Source of the DNA: Diadema setosum
Lineage: Eukaryota > Echinodermata > Echinoidea > Diadematoida > Diadematidae
DNA length: 64,000 nt
Direction of reading: 5' to 3'
Assembly (NCBI GenBank): GCA_033980235.1
Contig: CM067072.1
Span: 25,044,192 to 25,108,191 of the forward strand
This document shows positions 39,801-46,892 of the stretch, piece by piece. The translations under genes were made by a program, and so were the position numbers. Each line of letters begins with the position of its first letter. Position 1 is the first letter of the stretch. The notes under the pieces are model-generated. The model saw only the letters and a list, made by a program, of their open reading frames with translations. It ran no database searches and was not told the DNA's origin.

Positions 39801-42800
39801 ATCAAAGTTGAACTCACTTGCATCTAAATTAACTGCTATTAAATGAAAGCCATACAATGTTCAGGTTTGAAGATGTTCTTCGCAACATTTTGCCTTGTTC
39901 AGCCATGTGACCAGGGTCCTGTTGCATTAACCCGTTGAGGACGAGTCCCGAATATACTTGGGCAAGTGTCTTTGGTGTCACAAATGTACACACAAGTAGT
40001 TATGTACATGTATCAAGGCTGTATGCATGGTTGTTTTAATGTGTACATTGTATGTACACAGGGTGACCAGATTAATGGAGAACATTCTGTATGATATAGT
40101 AGTACATACAGGCTGACCAGATCAGTAGAGAATTTTCTACGTGGTATACAATGTAGCTACAGTACATGTATGCATGTGACAGGAAATACATTATACCTCA
40201 CGCAATCTAGAATGATTTAACCCATTCCAGAAAATTCTAGGAAGTGCTTACATATTTGGCTGAGTGAGGCACTGTCCCTGTAGCCCAATGTGATTGGTAG
40301 TTAATTTTGGCAATGATGTTATGCACATTGTTAGGCAGTGAGTCATCCAGGATTCCTGGAATTTGGACTTGCTAGTATGTTCAGGTATGTGGCCCCAGGT
40401 TGGAGAAAATTACAGAATGTACTAGAAAGGGGTGAATGGATAGTATATAAGCCGGAGAAATTCTGAGGTAGGCAGAGTACCCAACACCTCTGCTCTGAGA
40501 GTTACGTCACTTCTGGCTCTGAAGCGACTTGTTATAGTCAGTCCTGTGCTACCTGCTGACCTGCTATACAAACTGTGTTTGTGGAGATAAGGCCTGGGAG
40601 ACATTTTGCCTGCAGAGAATTAATTTGCCTACGTTGGAGATAGACTCCATATTTTAATGTCAACGGACATTGTTACGGCAAAGCTGTGACGGGCTGGATT
40701 CCTCGCTGGACACTGTAAAGTGAATCATCATTCAACGCATCAACTGGACGTGGTCGTCATAACGTTTGGATTCTACGCGTTTCGCTGTGAACATTATACC
40801 GTGGACATATATCACGGATTATACCCCGGATTTATACTGTGGAGTAATGCAACCTGTGCCTCTGGAGTTACGTCGGAGGAATCATTCATCGGCACGTCAA
40901 GGATTATTCATTTGTGCATCGAACATCGCATTTGGACCTTTTCAATTAAAGGATTACCTGATTTCAGATACGTGTAAGTGATTCCACTACTGATTTATAA
41001 TTGTTTTATTGATCATTATTGTACTGATGTGAAAACCGATTACGAGTCTGTACCCACAATATCACTGTTAATAAACCGCCTGAACATTAGTTGATTGTTT
41101 CTTTTGTGCGATCATTCTCCGCGTGATTTTGGTCGTAACAATGGGAAATGCGTGTTTGTAGCAACATCATTCCGTCCTCAACGGCTTAAAGATGAGATCA
41201 GATGTACATCAGAAAATCAAACACACTTCTCTGAATATTCAATATTCTAATTTCCCGATACCTGACTTACAATGTATGTTTGATTTTCTGACTTATGTTT
41301 GACTGCATCCTTTTTAAAATGTGCCAGGGCACAGACCATAGTCACTATCATCAGAGCTGAGACACACAAATGCTGTAGTAGACACTTTCCAATCAAAGAC
41401 AAAACATTCTATTAAAGCGAAGGCAAATTTTGTTTTCACTGACTGTTAAAAATGGTCTTGCAAAATGATTTGACGAATGGACAATGCTCTTCAGTTACAG
41501 CCCCAAAATAGAGTACCGCCCTCCGTGAAAAAAAAACTGCTGATAATGGGAACTTCATAGAATCCTAACTGAGTCCTACCTGACGATTCGCCTCGCAGTA
41601 TGCAGCAACATTGTTGGCCCGCAGGCACATGCCTCCTGAGGCGATGTAGGTGAAGCAGCGAAGGTGGTCGCCCTTCTGATAGACCTTGGACATTTCACCC
41701 CTGTGAGCGTTCCACGGCGACATCTCCAAGACCTTCATGTCCAGCTCATTGGTGGGGAGGTAGCTAGAGAGTTCTGCGCAGGTGAAGAAAAAAATCACAA
41801 GACACCGCTAAACTTTCAGCCATTATGTCCCTGAGAAAGTCAGCTGCAGAAATTACAATCTTGTCATTTAATCAACAATTTATTTAATCAACAATTTTTT
41901 AGTTTCGCTCAATATAACATATATCAGAAAAAAAACAAATGTGCATTGAACATGCTAAACTCATCAATTCTGCAAGATACCACAAATAAAAATTGCCACG
42001 TTGAGATAGAAATATCACCTTTAACACGCTAAAGACTAGTCATGAGTATACTCGGGCAAGTGTCTATGGGAAATGCGTGCAGCCGCAAAAACAGCCTGTC
42101 CACAACAGGTTAAGAATCAGTTACAATATGGCAATTTAGGAGTTTTGGATAGTTCTATGACAGATATAAGAAATATTATACGGCCAAAAGAGGGCGAGAA
42201 TGAAAGATAATTTCTTTTTAACCCTACTTAATGAAACATTTAAGTCAAATATATAAATGTTAACCCTGTTTCTCAAGAAAAAATTAAGTTAGTTCATTTG
42301 CCACATTCAGAAGGTATAAACTTTCTGATCTTCGGACAGATAATAGAACAGATTGAATTTGTTGTTGCGCACCTAATTCAAGTTCAAGTTCATTTATTTG
42401 TCTCTCTTCAAGATATATCAACAAAGAATACACATATTCTTGCAAAAGAAATCAACACACAGTACAGAAATTAGACAAGAATAAAGAAGAATGTGGCAGA
42501 GTAGAATTTGAGAGGAAAGAGAGACGAGGTAGGCTTGGTTGAAGCAGAGCTTGTATTGTAAGGCTCCTCTGAATGATCTTCTAGCCTTACCTGGTTGGGT
42601 GCTTGGTTTAACTTCCCCTATGGGTGTGTCCTTGTCATCTCCTTTACGGGATGAATTCCTTGAGAACTGCTTCTTGACCAGATATGGGAGCACCTCTCCT
42701 TTCAGTGTTGTAAGATTCCTATTATAAAACACATATACACACAAATATGTTATTTTAGAAAAAGGCAAAACTACCTTTGTTTGGTATCATTTCTTTCTGC

Positions 42801-45800
42801 TGTGTATTGAATGAATGCACAGTGAAATATTTGGAATCATATCTCCTGTATTATGGGAGGGGAAGTGCGGGAATATTTGTCATACAGTGATCTGTTGATG
42901 AAACTGACGTTCTTGTCAATGAAAAAACAGTTTTGTCATGTACTGTGATTTTGTGACGAAATGACTGATTGCGTGACAAAGGAGACCATGCGACACTTGG
43001 CACCCCATACTTACATAACTAGCTTTTCTTCAAAGGATCACTGTCTGAACATATTTTAAGTCGAGCATGCAATCGTGGCACACAAAGAATTAAACAACAA
43101 ATAAGACCAATGAATAAGTTGCTTCATTCTGTCTATTAATGATAGACCAGAAAACAAAATGTAGCTCATATTTGTTAGAGATGTTTGGACCTATTCTTTG
43201 AAATCGATAAAAACTCCCATGATTTTACAATACAAAGAATGCACTGCTGCTTTTTCTCAAATTTCAAATAAAAATATAATAAATAAAAAAAATCAGCCTC
43301 GAATCTTTAATCATGTTACATTATGTGTGCTGGTGCTTTGTATAGTGTTTGGTGTATATTGGGTGTGTGTATGTTTATTCTGATTTTCAATAACGGTTAT
43401 TCAAGCTTGCATCACACAGCATAACCTGTTGAGGACAAGTCCAGAGTATACTCGGGTAAGGGTCTATGGGAAATGCGTGTTGTAGCAAAGTCCGTCCTCA
43501 ATGGGTTAAATTCATCATGGTGAAGTGTGGTCTCATCAATTGGACACTGCCCACGAGTAGTACATACATTTGCAGCTGCTACGACAAATACATAACAGCC
43601 TTTACTTTGCTGACTGCAACTTTCTACACTCTTACCTTCCAAGCTTCGTGTCGGCCAGGAAATCCACCACCCACTTTTTCAGTAGGTACATGTGTGCATC
43701 GAGTAGCTTTGTTTGAAACTGAATACAAGGAAACCTGCAGGGAAATACAAGACAAGGGACACAGTCTTTCATCAGAAAACAACATATCATGGAAAGAGCA
43801 ATTTAAATAGCTTAATTTTATATCTTAACAATCAGATGCAAATCTATTGTCGAAGTGTGAAATATCAACTATAGTACGCATGAAAACCTTTATTTTGTTT
43901 TCTTCCTGGACCAATTTTAATAAACTTCACTTGCTTAATGTTTTTTTTTTTTTTCTTCTTCTTCTTTTTTTTTTTTCGGTGAGAGTATTGCTATACATGT
44001 ACATACCAAGTATTTTAATATCTCCTACATTTGTGTTTCATATTCAGGCTACTTCAATTGAGTGCAAAATTTTGATATATTTCAGCACAACAGAATAGTC
44101 CAATGTTTACATTCTTGCACTGGGAGCAGATGATGGATACACCTAACAATGAGATTTTATGTTTCTACAACCACATACTGGTAGGCCTTTGTTTTAAGGA
44201 CTTCACTTCATCTTGACTTCCCACAAAGGTTCTAATTCAATCAGTGAAATCAGATTTACACCCAAGAAAACAATGTTGACTTACGACAACAACAAAAGAT
44301 GCATATTTCATCTACAAATGTAACATCTGTATTTTAAGACCCACAGTGTTTTGGTGAACAGTTACAATATGTCTGATGTTTGATGGAATTGCACGTGTAA
44401 TCATTAGAGAATATGAAGAGTTTGAAAGGCGTTGTCTGGTGGGATACATTTCCATGGAATTCATATGAAGGATGGAATTGGCAAGATCTACTCTTCCAGT
44501 ACTCACTTTCTCAGTAATGACATTTTCAAGCCAAGATCCACTTCAACGTCAGCTTCTGCAGTCATCAGTAACAGCCTCTGACCATTCTCATCTAGACCAA
44601 TGATATCTCTCTGATCTGTGATGCATGAATTGAAGAACATTACAAAAACAAATTATGTTTCATTCACTCTAATTCATGTCATATAATTACAACCTGAAGA
44701 AAAAACAAACAAACAAACAAACAAACAAAAACTTAAGCAAAAATGATGTTGTGCAACAGACAGAGTTTCAGCTAGCTGGCACACACATACAAATACATGG
44801 CAGCAAAACAACAGCCATGCACACACATTGGTGCCAAATTACCATGATAGTAGTGACTCAGTGTTATTGTGGATTAGTGAGAGTGCTAAAAATCAATACT
44901 CTCATTGGGCAGTATAACACCCATCATATCATCATGTTGACAAATTGCATGATCCTTACTGTCTTACTTTGGTATTGTAACAAAGACCTCATTTCTTTCT
45001 CACATTTTGCATAGTACTCTCCATGAATGCTCTTTCTGACCTCAAAAAAGAGGTCATCCCCCACAAAAATATGACAGAGTGGAAATGAAGAAAAATTCTG
45101 GCATTCAATTTCTGGTTGCATGATTTCATCATATCCCTAAAAAAATGGCAGACACTTACACTTATATAAACTGAAAAGACACTTCTACACAATTACTTGA
45201 AGCTAGCCCTTTCCTTCGGAGAGCAAGATATACTAGAAAATCTAGGAAATCTAGGAAATATCACGATAAATATACTTCTGAGGTGACACGGCTTTTGTTT
45301 CTGTGGCAATTGCTCTGGTCTTATTTTCTTGGAAGACTGAGGGTTAGGGTTGTGATAGGATTTTAGGTCTAGTTTGAAGTGAGGATTAGGTTTAGCTTTG
45401 TGGGTAGGATCTATGTTTGGCTCAGCATGCAGATATTTAATGGGAGCAATTGTCACAGAAGCAAAAGTCAGGTAACCACTTCTGAGGTTGTGGCTTCAAA
45501 AGATATTCCAAATATTCCTCCACTTCTCACAGCTAAAAGGTATTTTTTCTCTGCAATCTTGACACAGCTTATAGCCAAACATCATAGAAATTAATCAATC
45601 CAGAAAGATGTGGACAGGACTCACCTGACTTTCTCTTGGACTTTGTGCCTGGGACGGTCACACCTTCCAGGCCCTGGTCAGCTTGTGTGTGGAGGAGGGC
45701 AGTGATGGTCGCATCATACTTCCTGTGGACATCTGCTAGGAGGTGGAGCTTAACATCGGTGATGAGGTCACTACTGACCACTAGGACATCAGTCTGAGGC

Positions 45801-46892
45801 AATGACAATAATGAGAAATGCAAGACAAAAAGGCGTCGAGTTCTTCATCACTTGAGTAGAAAAAAGAAATCATGAAAAAAATTGGTATTACCCCACAAAT
45901 ATTACAAATTAAAGGGTTAAATTGTCTAAATTGTTCTTGTTTTATCTATCTAGAACTTTGAACCGAGAGGGATTTTTTTTTTTCTATTAAGAAATTACTG
46001 GCCATTTTTCTTTTAGCATTGTCTTTCCCACTGAAAATGAAGGATACATTTTAACCCATTGAGGACGAGTCCCGAGTATACTTGGGCAAGTGTCTACGGG
46101 AAATGCATGTTGTAGCAAAATCAAATCGTCCTCAATGGGTTAATACTCCAAACTGCCCCTCCCCTGTAAAGGAAATGCCAATAATTTGGCTGTGAATTGG
46201 CTGTACATATATGACCAGCACAGACATGGGAGACATACCTTGATCTTGTCCCGGATGTGCCTCAGAGAGTCCGCCGTGCCCCAGTCCTCGTCGCTAGGGA
46301 TGGTGACCACGTCCAGCTCCAGTTTGATCTCCCCGCAGGACTTCAGTTTCTGCCTCAGGTCCTTCCCGACTGAATCGAGTGTGACGATAATGGCTCCTGG
46401 TTACAGAGTGGGAAAAAAAGGAACATTTACAATCACACGCCATTCTCAGTATTTTGTTCAAAGGCCTGTTTGTTTCTGCCACTCAGACACATATTTCAAA
46501 ACTGATCTTCCATAACATTCTTGATAAAGGATGTCAAAATTGAAGAAAGGAAAGATTTACTTCTGTTCTATTTGCAACTAAAATTTCACACGGTTCGTCT
46601 CACAATCATCCTTGCTAGCTGCTCTGAGGGTATTGTTTGGTTTGCTCCAAAAATCCCTTCTTTCAAAATTTCCTTGATGTACATGCAGTCTCTGTTTCAT
46701 ACTCAATAAAATTGCGGCAGCAGATGCTCAAGGCCCCTCCTTACGTTCAAATCCTGCCCGCTCCAGCATCATGATGGGGTACCATATCATGGGATGGTTT
46801 CCGATCGGGAGCAGGGCCTTGGGGATGTTGTTGGACAGGTCCGTCATCCGAGAGCCACGGCCTGCAGCCATGATGACCGCCTGGAACTCCAT
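12873..46892 (-). CDS. EIF2B3: eIF2B gamma subunit, complete 11-exon coding region
   Basis: Encodes translation initiation factor eIF2B subunit gamma. With the epsilon subunit it forms the catalytic part of the cytosolic decameric exchange factor that reloads eIF2 with GTP. Coding exons (minus strand, 5' to 3'): 46892-46745, 46396-46239, 45793-45625, 44615-44507, 43734-43636, 42718-42591, 41773-41580, 24362-24288, 15395-15247, 14497-14394, 12898-12873. All introns are GT-AG and all phases fit, giving 1,359 nt and 452 residues. Human eIF2B gamma is also 452 residues long, from memory. Residues 1-~240 form the nucleotidyltransferase-like domain, with AAGRGSRM at 9-16 and PKALLPIG at 24-31. Residues ~336-444 form the left-handed beta-helix of hexapeptide repeats ([13 protein letters not shown] turns). 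Residues after CEANRQ (about 335) look some 20 shorter than in human, so a small exon may be missing from my model. The C-terminus also looks shorter. The first ATG is chosen because it begins the conserved [11 protein letters not shown] block. Confidence 0.95.
13021..13912 (+). repeat. CTAGAAATGTCGC element with ~160-bp internal units
   Basis: Starts CTAGAAATGTCGCTACAGCG. Inner inverted repeats TTATACCCCCGCCAAAC (13,048) and GTTTGGCGGGGGTATAA (13,896) bound it. Four or five diverged units of about 160 bp each carry AAACTGAGGAAGTAGTTTG and GTTACCATGGCAAC. The right part is an array of the octamer ACCGCCCG (13,795-13,863). Fills most of EIF2B3 intron 10. Confidence 0.8.
14394..14497 (-). CDS. 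EIF2B3: EIF2B3 coding exon 10
   Basis: Encodes residues 410-444: [20 protein letters not shown] then [14 protein letters not shown], matching [20 protein letters not shown] from human. The acceptor pyrimidine tract is a (CT)n microsatellite directly against CCAAG|G. The donor is AATG|GTGAGT. Confidence 0.93.
14502..14521. repeat. (AG)n microsatellite serving as a pyrimidine tract
   Basis: Ten or so AG units on the plus strand. On the minus strand they are the (CT)n tract abutting the exon 10 acceptor of EIF2B3. Confidence 0.85.
15247..15395 (-). CDS. EIF2B3: EIF2B3 coding exon 9
   Basis: Encodes residues 361-409: [40 protein letters not shown], then [10 protein letters not shown]. These are hexapeptide-repeat turns of the left-handed beta-helix. 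Acceptor is GAATGTAG|ATC, with an unusually purine-rich approach; donor is GAAGG|GTGAGT. Confidence 0.94.
15748..16010 (+). mobile_element. 3' fragment of a non-LTR retrotransposon (LINE)
   Basis: The plus strand reads [20 protein letters not shown] then [10 protein letters not shown] and a stop at 15838-15840. This is the 'WNSLP..I....S...FK..LK..LF' ending typical of LINE reverse-transcriptase proteins. A GTGTAAAGCGCC-bearing 3' tail follows. 5'-truncated, and antisense in EIF2B3 intron 8. Confidence 0.72.
17758..17787 (+). repeat. left arm of a 29-bp inverted repeat surrounding the foldback element
   Basis: GGGAGGTGTAAGAAAAGGAG followed by AGACAACTC. The exact inverse lies at about 19,272-19,301, so the 817-bp foldback sits inside a second, wider inverted-repeat structure of about 1.5 kb. 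Confidence 0.75.
18255..19071. mobile_element. 817-bp foldback (near-perfect palindrome) element
   Basis: The left arm begins GGGTAATTCCATGAAGTTGG and the right arm ends in its inverse, CCAACTTCACGGAATTACCC. The arms pair over almost the whole length, with the tip near 18,660. TGCT flanks both ends (18251-18254 and 19072-19075), a likely 4-bp target duplication. A motif like ATGTAGCATCGTGA recurs at least twice in each arm, both near the end and inside. It lies in EIF2B3 intron 8 and encodes no protein I recognise. Confidence 0.85.
19272..19301 (-). repeat. right arm of the 29-bp inverted repeat
   Basis: GAGTTGTCTCTCCTTTTCTT followed by ACACCTCCC, the inverse of the arm at 17,758. Confidence 0.75.
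20545..21014 (+). repeat. shorter relative of the CTAGAAATGTCGC elements
   Basis: CTAGAAAAGCACTCTGAGAG, then ACCTCCGCCAAGCAG at the left; (AAAC)n, then CCCTTGGCGGAG at the right. Same layout as the elements at 13,021 and 21,825 but without clear internal units. Confidence 0.65.
21825..23150 (+). repeat. CTAGAAATGTCGC element with ~150-bp TGACCTTTGACC units
   Basis: Starts CTAGAAATGTCGCTATGGCG. Bounded by GATGCCTCCGCCATAATG and its counterpart GTGGCGGAGGCATAA. About six diverged units each contain TTGACCTTGACCTTTGACC-like blocks and CCCCATCATAC. The right end is an array of GTACGGAC/GGACGGAC (23,040-23,104). Same architecture as 13,021. Confidence 0.8.
23224..23613. mobile_element. palindromic MITE (GATAATGAGAAACC family)
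   Basis: ATGGTATAGTTTTGGTTGAG at the left and its inverse, CTCAACCAAAACTATACCAT, at the right. The interior is itself folded: TTGGTTTTGAAATGGCTGA pairs with TCAGCCATTTCAAAACTGA, with a GGTGGGACCC centre. Confidence 0.8.
24288..24362 (-). CDS. EIF2B3: EIF2B3 coding exon 8
   Basis: A 75-nt exon, phase 0 at both ends, encoding [20 protein letters not shown] plus SKSAG. It matches the VSKHLVGVDSLIGP region where the beta-helix starts. The acceptor has a strong pyrimidine tract (TTTCTTTCCTCCAG|GTGAC) and the donor is GGG|GTAAGT. It is isolated between introns of 17.2 and 8.9 kb, so recognition must depend on exon definition. Confidence 0.88.
26899..27452. mobile_element. GC-rich MITE with CGGCCGCGG core repeats
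   Basis: ACCCCGTTTACAGTGC at the left, inverse GCACTGTAAATGGGGT at the right, with ATATAG next to both ends. The interior repeats GGCTCGGCCGCGG and GTGTAAACGC motifs in both orientations. Strongly GC-rich against an AT-rich background. The ends resemble hAT-type MITEs of other animals, which is inference. Confidence 0.78.
27565..27752. mobile_element. pogo/Tigger-like MITE, second family
   Basis: CAGTCAAAACCTGTCATAGC at the left and GCTATAGACAGGTTTGACTG at the right; TA precedes the left end. The interior repeats GGCCACCTG motifs. Confidence 0.72.
28104..28197 (+). repeat. TTAA-flanked MITE copy, diverged
   Basis: TTAACCCAATGAAGACTAG, then TGTCTATGGGAAATGCATG, then GAAGGTTAA. The inner palindrome is decayed. 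Confidence 0.6.
28820..28853 (-). repeat. (TTCAAA)n array, probable inverted retroposon tail
   Basis: Five consecutive ATTCAA units, the reverse complement of the TTTGAA tail at 62,664. Confidence 0.45.
30138..30505. repeat. GGTCACACTGGCAAAA inverted-repeat cluster
   Basis: Left TTCACACTGGAAGCCAAACTT. Two facing copies of GGTCACACTGGCAAAA lie at ~30,424 and ~30,478-30,493, around a GATCACGATCTTA core. Looks like the folded end of a MITE whose limits are unclear. Confidence 0.45.
30831..31968. mobile_element. 1.1-kb DNA transposon, non-autonomous, 24-bp terminal repeats
   Basis: The ends are CAGGCGCGGTGGAGCACCCC and its inverse, extending to 24 identical bases. ATTC occurs directly outside both ends (30827-30830 and 31969-31972), a likely 4-bp duplication. 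The inside has two direct repeats of a GTCGGAAAAAAACAGA block (~31,239 and ~31,679) and no transposase-like frame. Superfamily uncertain. Confidence 0.82.
32132..32224 (-). repeat. TTAA-flanked MITE copy, inverted
   Basis: TTAATCCATTGAGGACAGA at the left and CTTGTCCTCACCGGGTTAA at the right. The middle reads as the reverse complement of the other copies (GAGTATACTCAGG). Confidence 0.72.
32379..32549 (-). repeat. telomere-like GGTTAG minisatellite element, copy 2 (inverted)
   Basis: GGCAATTACCCCCGG at the left and a G run plus GGTTGCC at the right. Inside are CTAACCCTAATCCTAA-type units, the reverse complement of copy 1. Confidence 0.7.
34398..35061. mobile_element. 0.66-kb MITE with ~30-bp terminal repeats
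   Basis: TGACCCGCTACAACAAAAGG then ATCCGAAAGTCG at the left; the inverse, CGACTTTGGGATCC then TTTTGTTGTAGCGGGTCA, at the right. A 134-codon open frame over its left edge has no recognisable domain and is treated as chance. Confidence 0.8.
35667..36940 (+). repeat. tandem pair of ~130-bp units, first one split by the foldback element
   Basis: Unit 1 (35,667-35,763, resuming at 36,772) and unit 2 (36,808-36,940) share CTATTCCTTT, TGCATCAAAATCCTT, TCTGGAGTGATATTGCT and GAATACACGCTGGCA-type blocks. Unit 2 has no insertion. Confidence 0.75.
35765..36769. mobile_element. 1-kb foldback element inserted at TA
   Basis: The ends are CACTCAG... and ...CTGAGTG, flanked by TA on both sides. Arms pair for at least 250 bp: AACACTTTTTCCAAGTTC against GAACTTGAAAAAGTGTT, and CCAAGGCACAAAAGTGAAAA against TTTTTACTTTTGTGCCTTGG. 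It sits inside one unit of a short tandem repeat whose other unit is intact. Lies in EIF2B3 intron 7. Confidence 0.85.
40444..40451 (+). promoter_or_regulatory. TATA box of the solo LTR
   Basis: TATATAAG in the LTR, about 620 bp upstream of its AATAAA. Assigned from motif and position only. It would drive plus-strand transcription, antisense to EIF2B3 intron 7. Confidence 0.5.
41070..41075 (+). terminator. polyadenylation signal of the solo LTR
   Basis: AATAAA 65 bp before the LTR's right end, where an R/U5 boundary signal is expected. Confidence 0.5.
41580..41773 (-). CDS. EIF2B3: EIF2B3 coding exon 7
   Basis: Encodes residues 271-335, including [20 protein letters not shown], then [16 protein letters not shown], then CEANRQ. 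This fits the family's WNACRGD and Y.EANRQ blocks. Acceptor is TGCGCAG|AA, donor is CAG|GTAGGA, phase 0 out. The next exon found is 17.2 kb away. Confidence 0.93.
42021..42113 (+). repeat. TTAA-flanked MITE copy, diverged
   Basis: TTAACACGCTAAAGACTAG at the left, GAGTATACTCGGGCAAGTG in the middle, and CTGTCCACAACAGGTTAA at the right. Confidence 0.7.
42591..42718 (-). CDS. EIF2B3: EIF2B3 coding exon 6
   Basis: Encodes residues 228-270. It contains [19 protein letters not shown], matching the conserved ELIPYLVRKQFS block, followed by a charged linker ([15 protein letters not shown]). Acceptor is ATAATAG|G and donor CCAG|GTAAGG. It closes the nucleotidyltransferase-like domain. Confidence 0.93.
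43421..43509 (+). repeat. TTAA-flanked MITE copy
   Basis: ATAACCTGTTGAGGACAAG at the left, GAGTATACTCGGG inside, and CCGTCCTCAATGGGTTAA at the right. Same family as 46,051. Confidence 0.78.
43636..43734 (-). CDS. EIF2B3: EIF2B3 coding exon 5
   Basis: Encodes residues 195-227: [20 protein letters not shown] then [13 protein letters not shown]. The DAH.Y..KK..VDFL pattern is conserved in eIF2B gamma. Acceptor is CCCTGCAG|G, donor is GGAAG|GTAAGA; phase 2 at both ends. Confidence 0.94.
44507..44615 (-). CDS. EIF2B3: EIF2B3 coding exon 4
   Basis: Encodes residues 159-194 ([19 protein letters not shown], then [17 protein letters not shown]). It aligns with the '[21 protein letters not shown]' stretch recalled for human. 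Acceptor is ATCACAG|AT, donor is AGAAA|GTGAGT; phase 1 in, phase 2 out. Confidence 0.93.
45291..45468 (+). repeat. telomere-like GGTTAG minisatellite element, copy 3
   Basis: CTTTTGTTTCTGTGGCAATT at the left, with the inverse AATTGTCACAGAAGCAAAAG at the right. Between them GAGGGTTAGGG, TTAGGTC and GATTAGGTTTAG units. This copy has the clearest terminal inverted repeats, about 26 bp. Confidence 0.72.
45625..45793 (-). CDS. EIF2B3: EIF2B3 coding exon 3
   Basis: Encodes residues 103-158. It begins [17 protein letters not shown], matching the SCDLITD motif that follows the first Rossmann strands in this family. It ends in a lysine-rich linker (GTKSKRKS). Acceptor is CCTCAG|ACT, donor is TCAG|GTGAGT, leaving in phase 1. 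Confidence 0.95.
46051..46143 (+). repeat. TTAA-flanked MITE (best-preserved copy)
   Basis: TTAACCCATTGAGGACGAG at the left and the inverse TCGTCCTCAATGGGTTAA at the right. Inside is a near-palindrome of the CCCGAGTATACTTGGG type. Ends next to TTAA are the hallmark of piggyBac-type insertion. About 93 bp, non-coding. Confidence 0.8.
46239..46396 (-). CDS. EIF2B3: EIF2B3 coding exon 2
   Basis: Encodes residues 50-102, including [20 protein letters not shown], which matches the conserved GTADSLR block of eIF2B gamma. The acceptor is AACCAG|GAG and the donor AAG|GTATGT. It enters in phase 1 and leaves in phase 0. Confidence 0.95.
46745..46892 (-). CDS. EIF2B3: EIF2B3 coding exon 1
   Basis: Encodes residues 1-49 plus one base. 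It contains the start codon and the nucleotidyltransferase signature (MAAGRGSRM, then [11 protein letters not shown], then [14 protein letters not shown]). The donor is GAAC|GTAAGG. An acceptor-like CTACCAG lies a few bases upstream of the ATG at about 46,900, so the 5' UTR is probably split by an intron. Confidence 0.95.

Larger units (their letters stand above)
39976..41140 (+). mobile_element. solo LTR of a retrotransposon
   Basis: An 1,165-bp insertion starting TGTCAC and ending GTAACA, interrupting a small repeat described separately. The flanking 4-mers TTGG (39972-39975) and ATGG (41141-41144) look like a target duplication with one change. It carries TATATAAG at 40444-40451 and AATAAA at 41070-41075, the order expected for U3-R-U5. 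U3 contains a diverged tandem pair of about 60 bp (TGACCAGATTAATGGAG and TGACCAGATCAGTAGAG, 40,060-40,145). No internal retroviral genes are present, so it was probably left by LTR-LTR recombination. The family is not identified. Confidence 0.75.
39927..41189 (+). repeat. piggyBac-like MITE copy, interrupted by the solo LTR
   Basis: TTAACCCGTTGAGGACGAG and the first half of the family consensus end at about 39,975. The second half (GGGAAATGCGTG to TCCGTCCTCAACGGCTTAA) resumes at 41,141. Removing the LTR restores a unit of about 95 bp like the copies at 43,421 and 46,051. Confidence 0.8.

Noticed and set aside
40720..40977. 85-codon frame in the solo LTR
   Set aside because: Lies in the R/U5 part of the LTR; no gag or other retroviral similarity.
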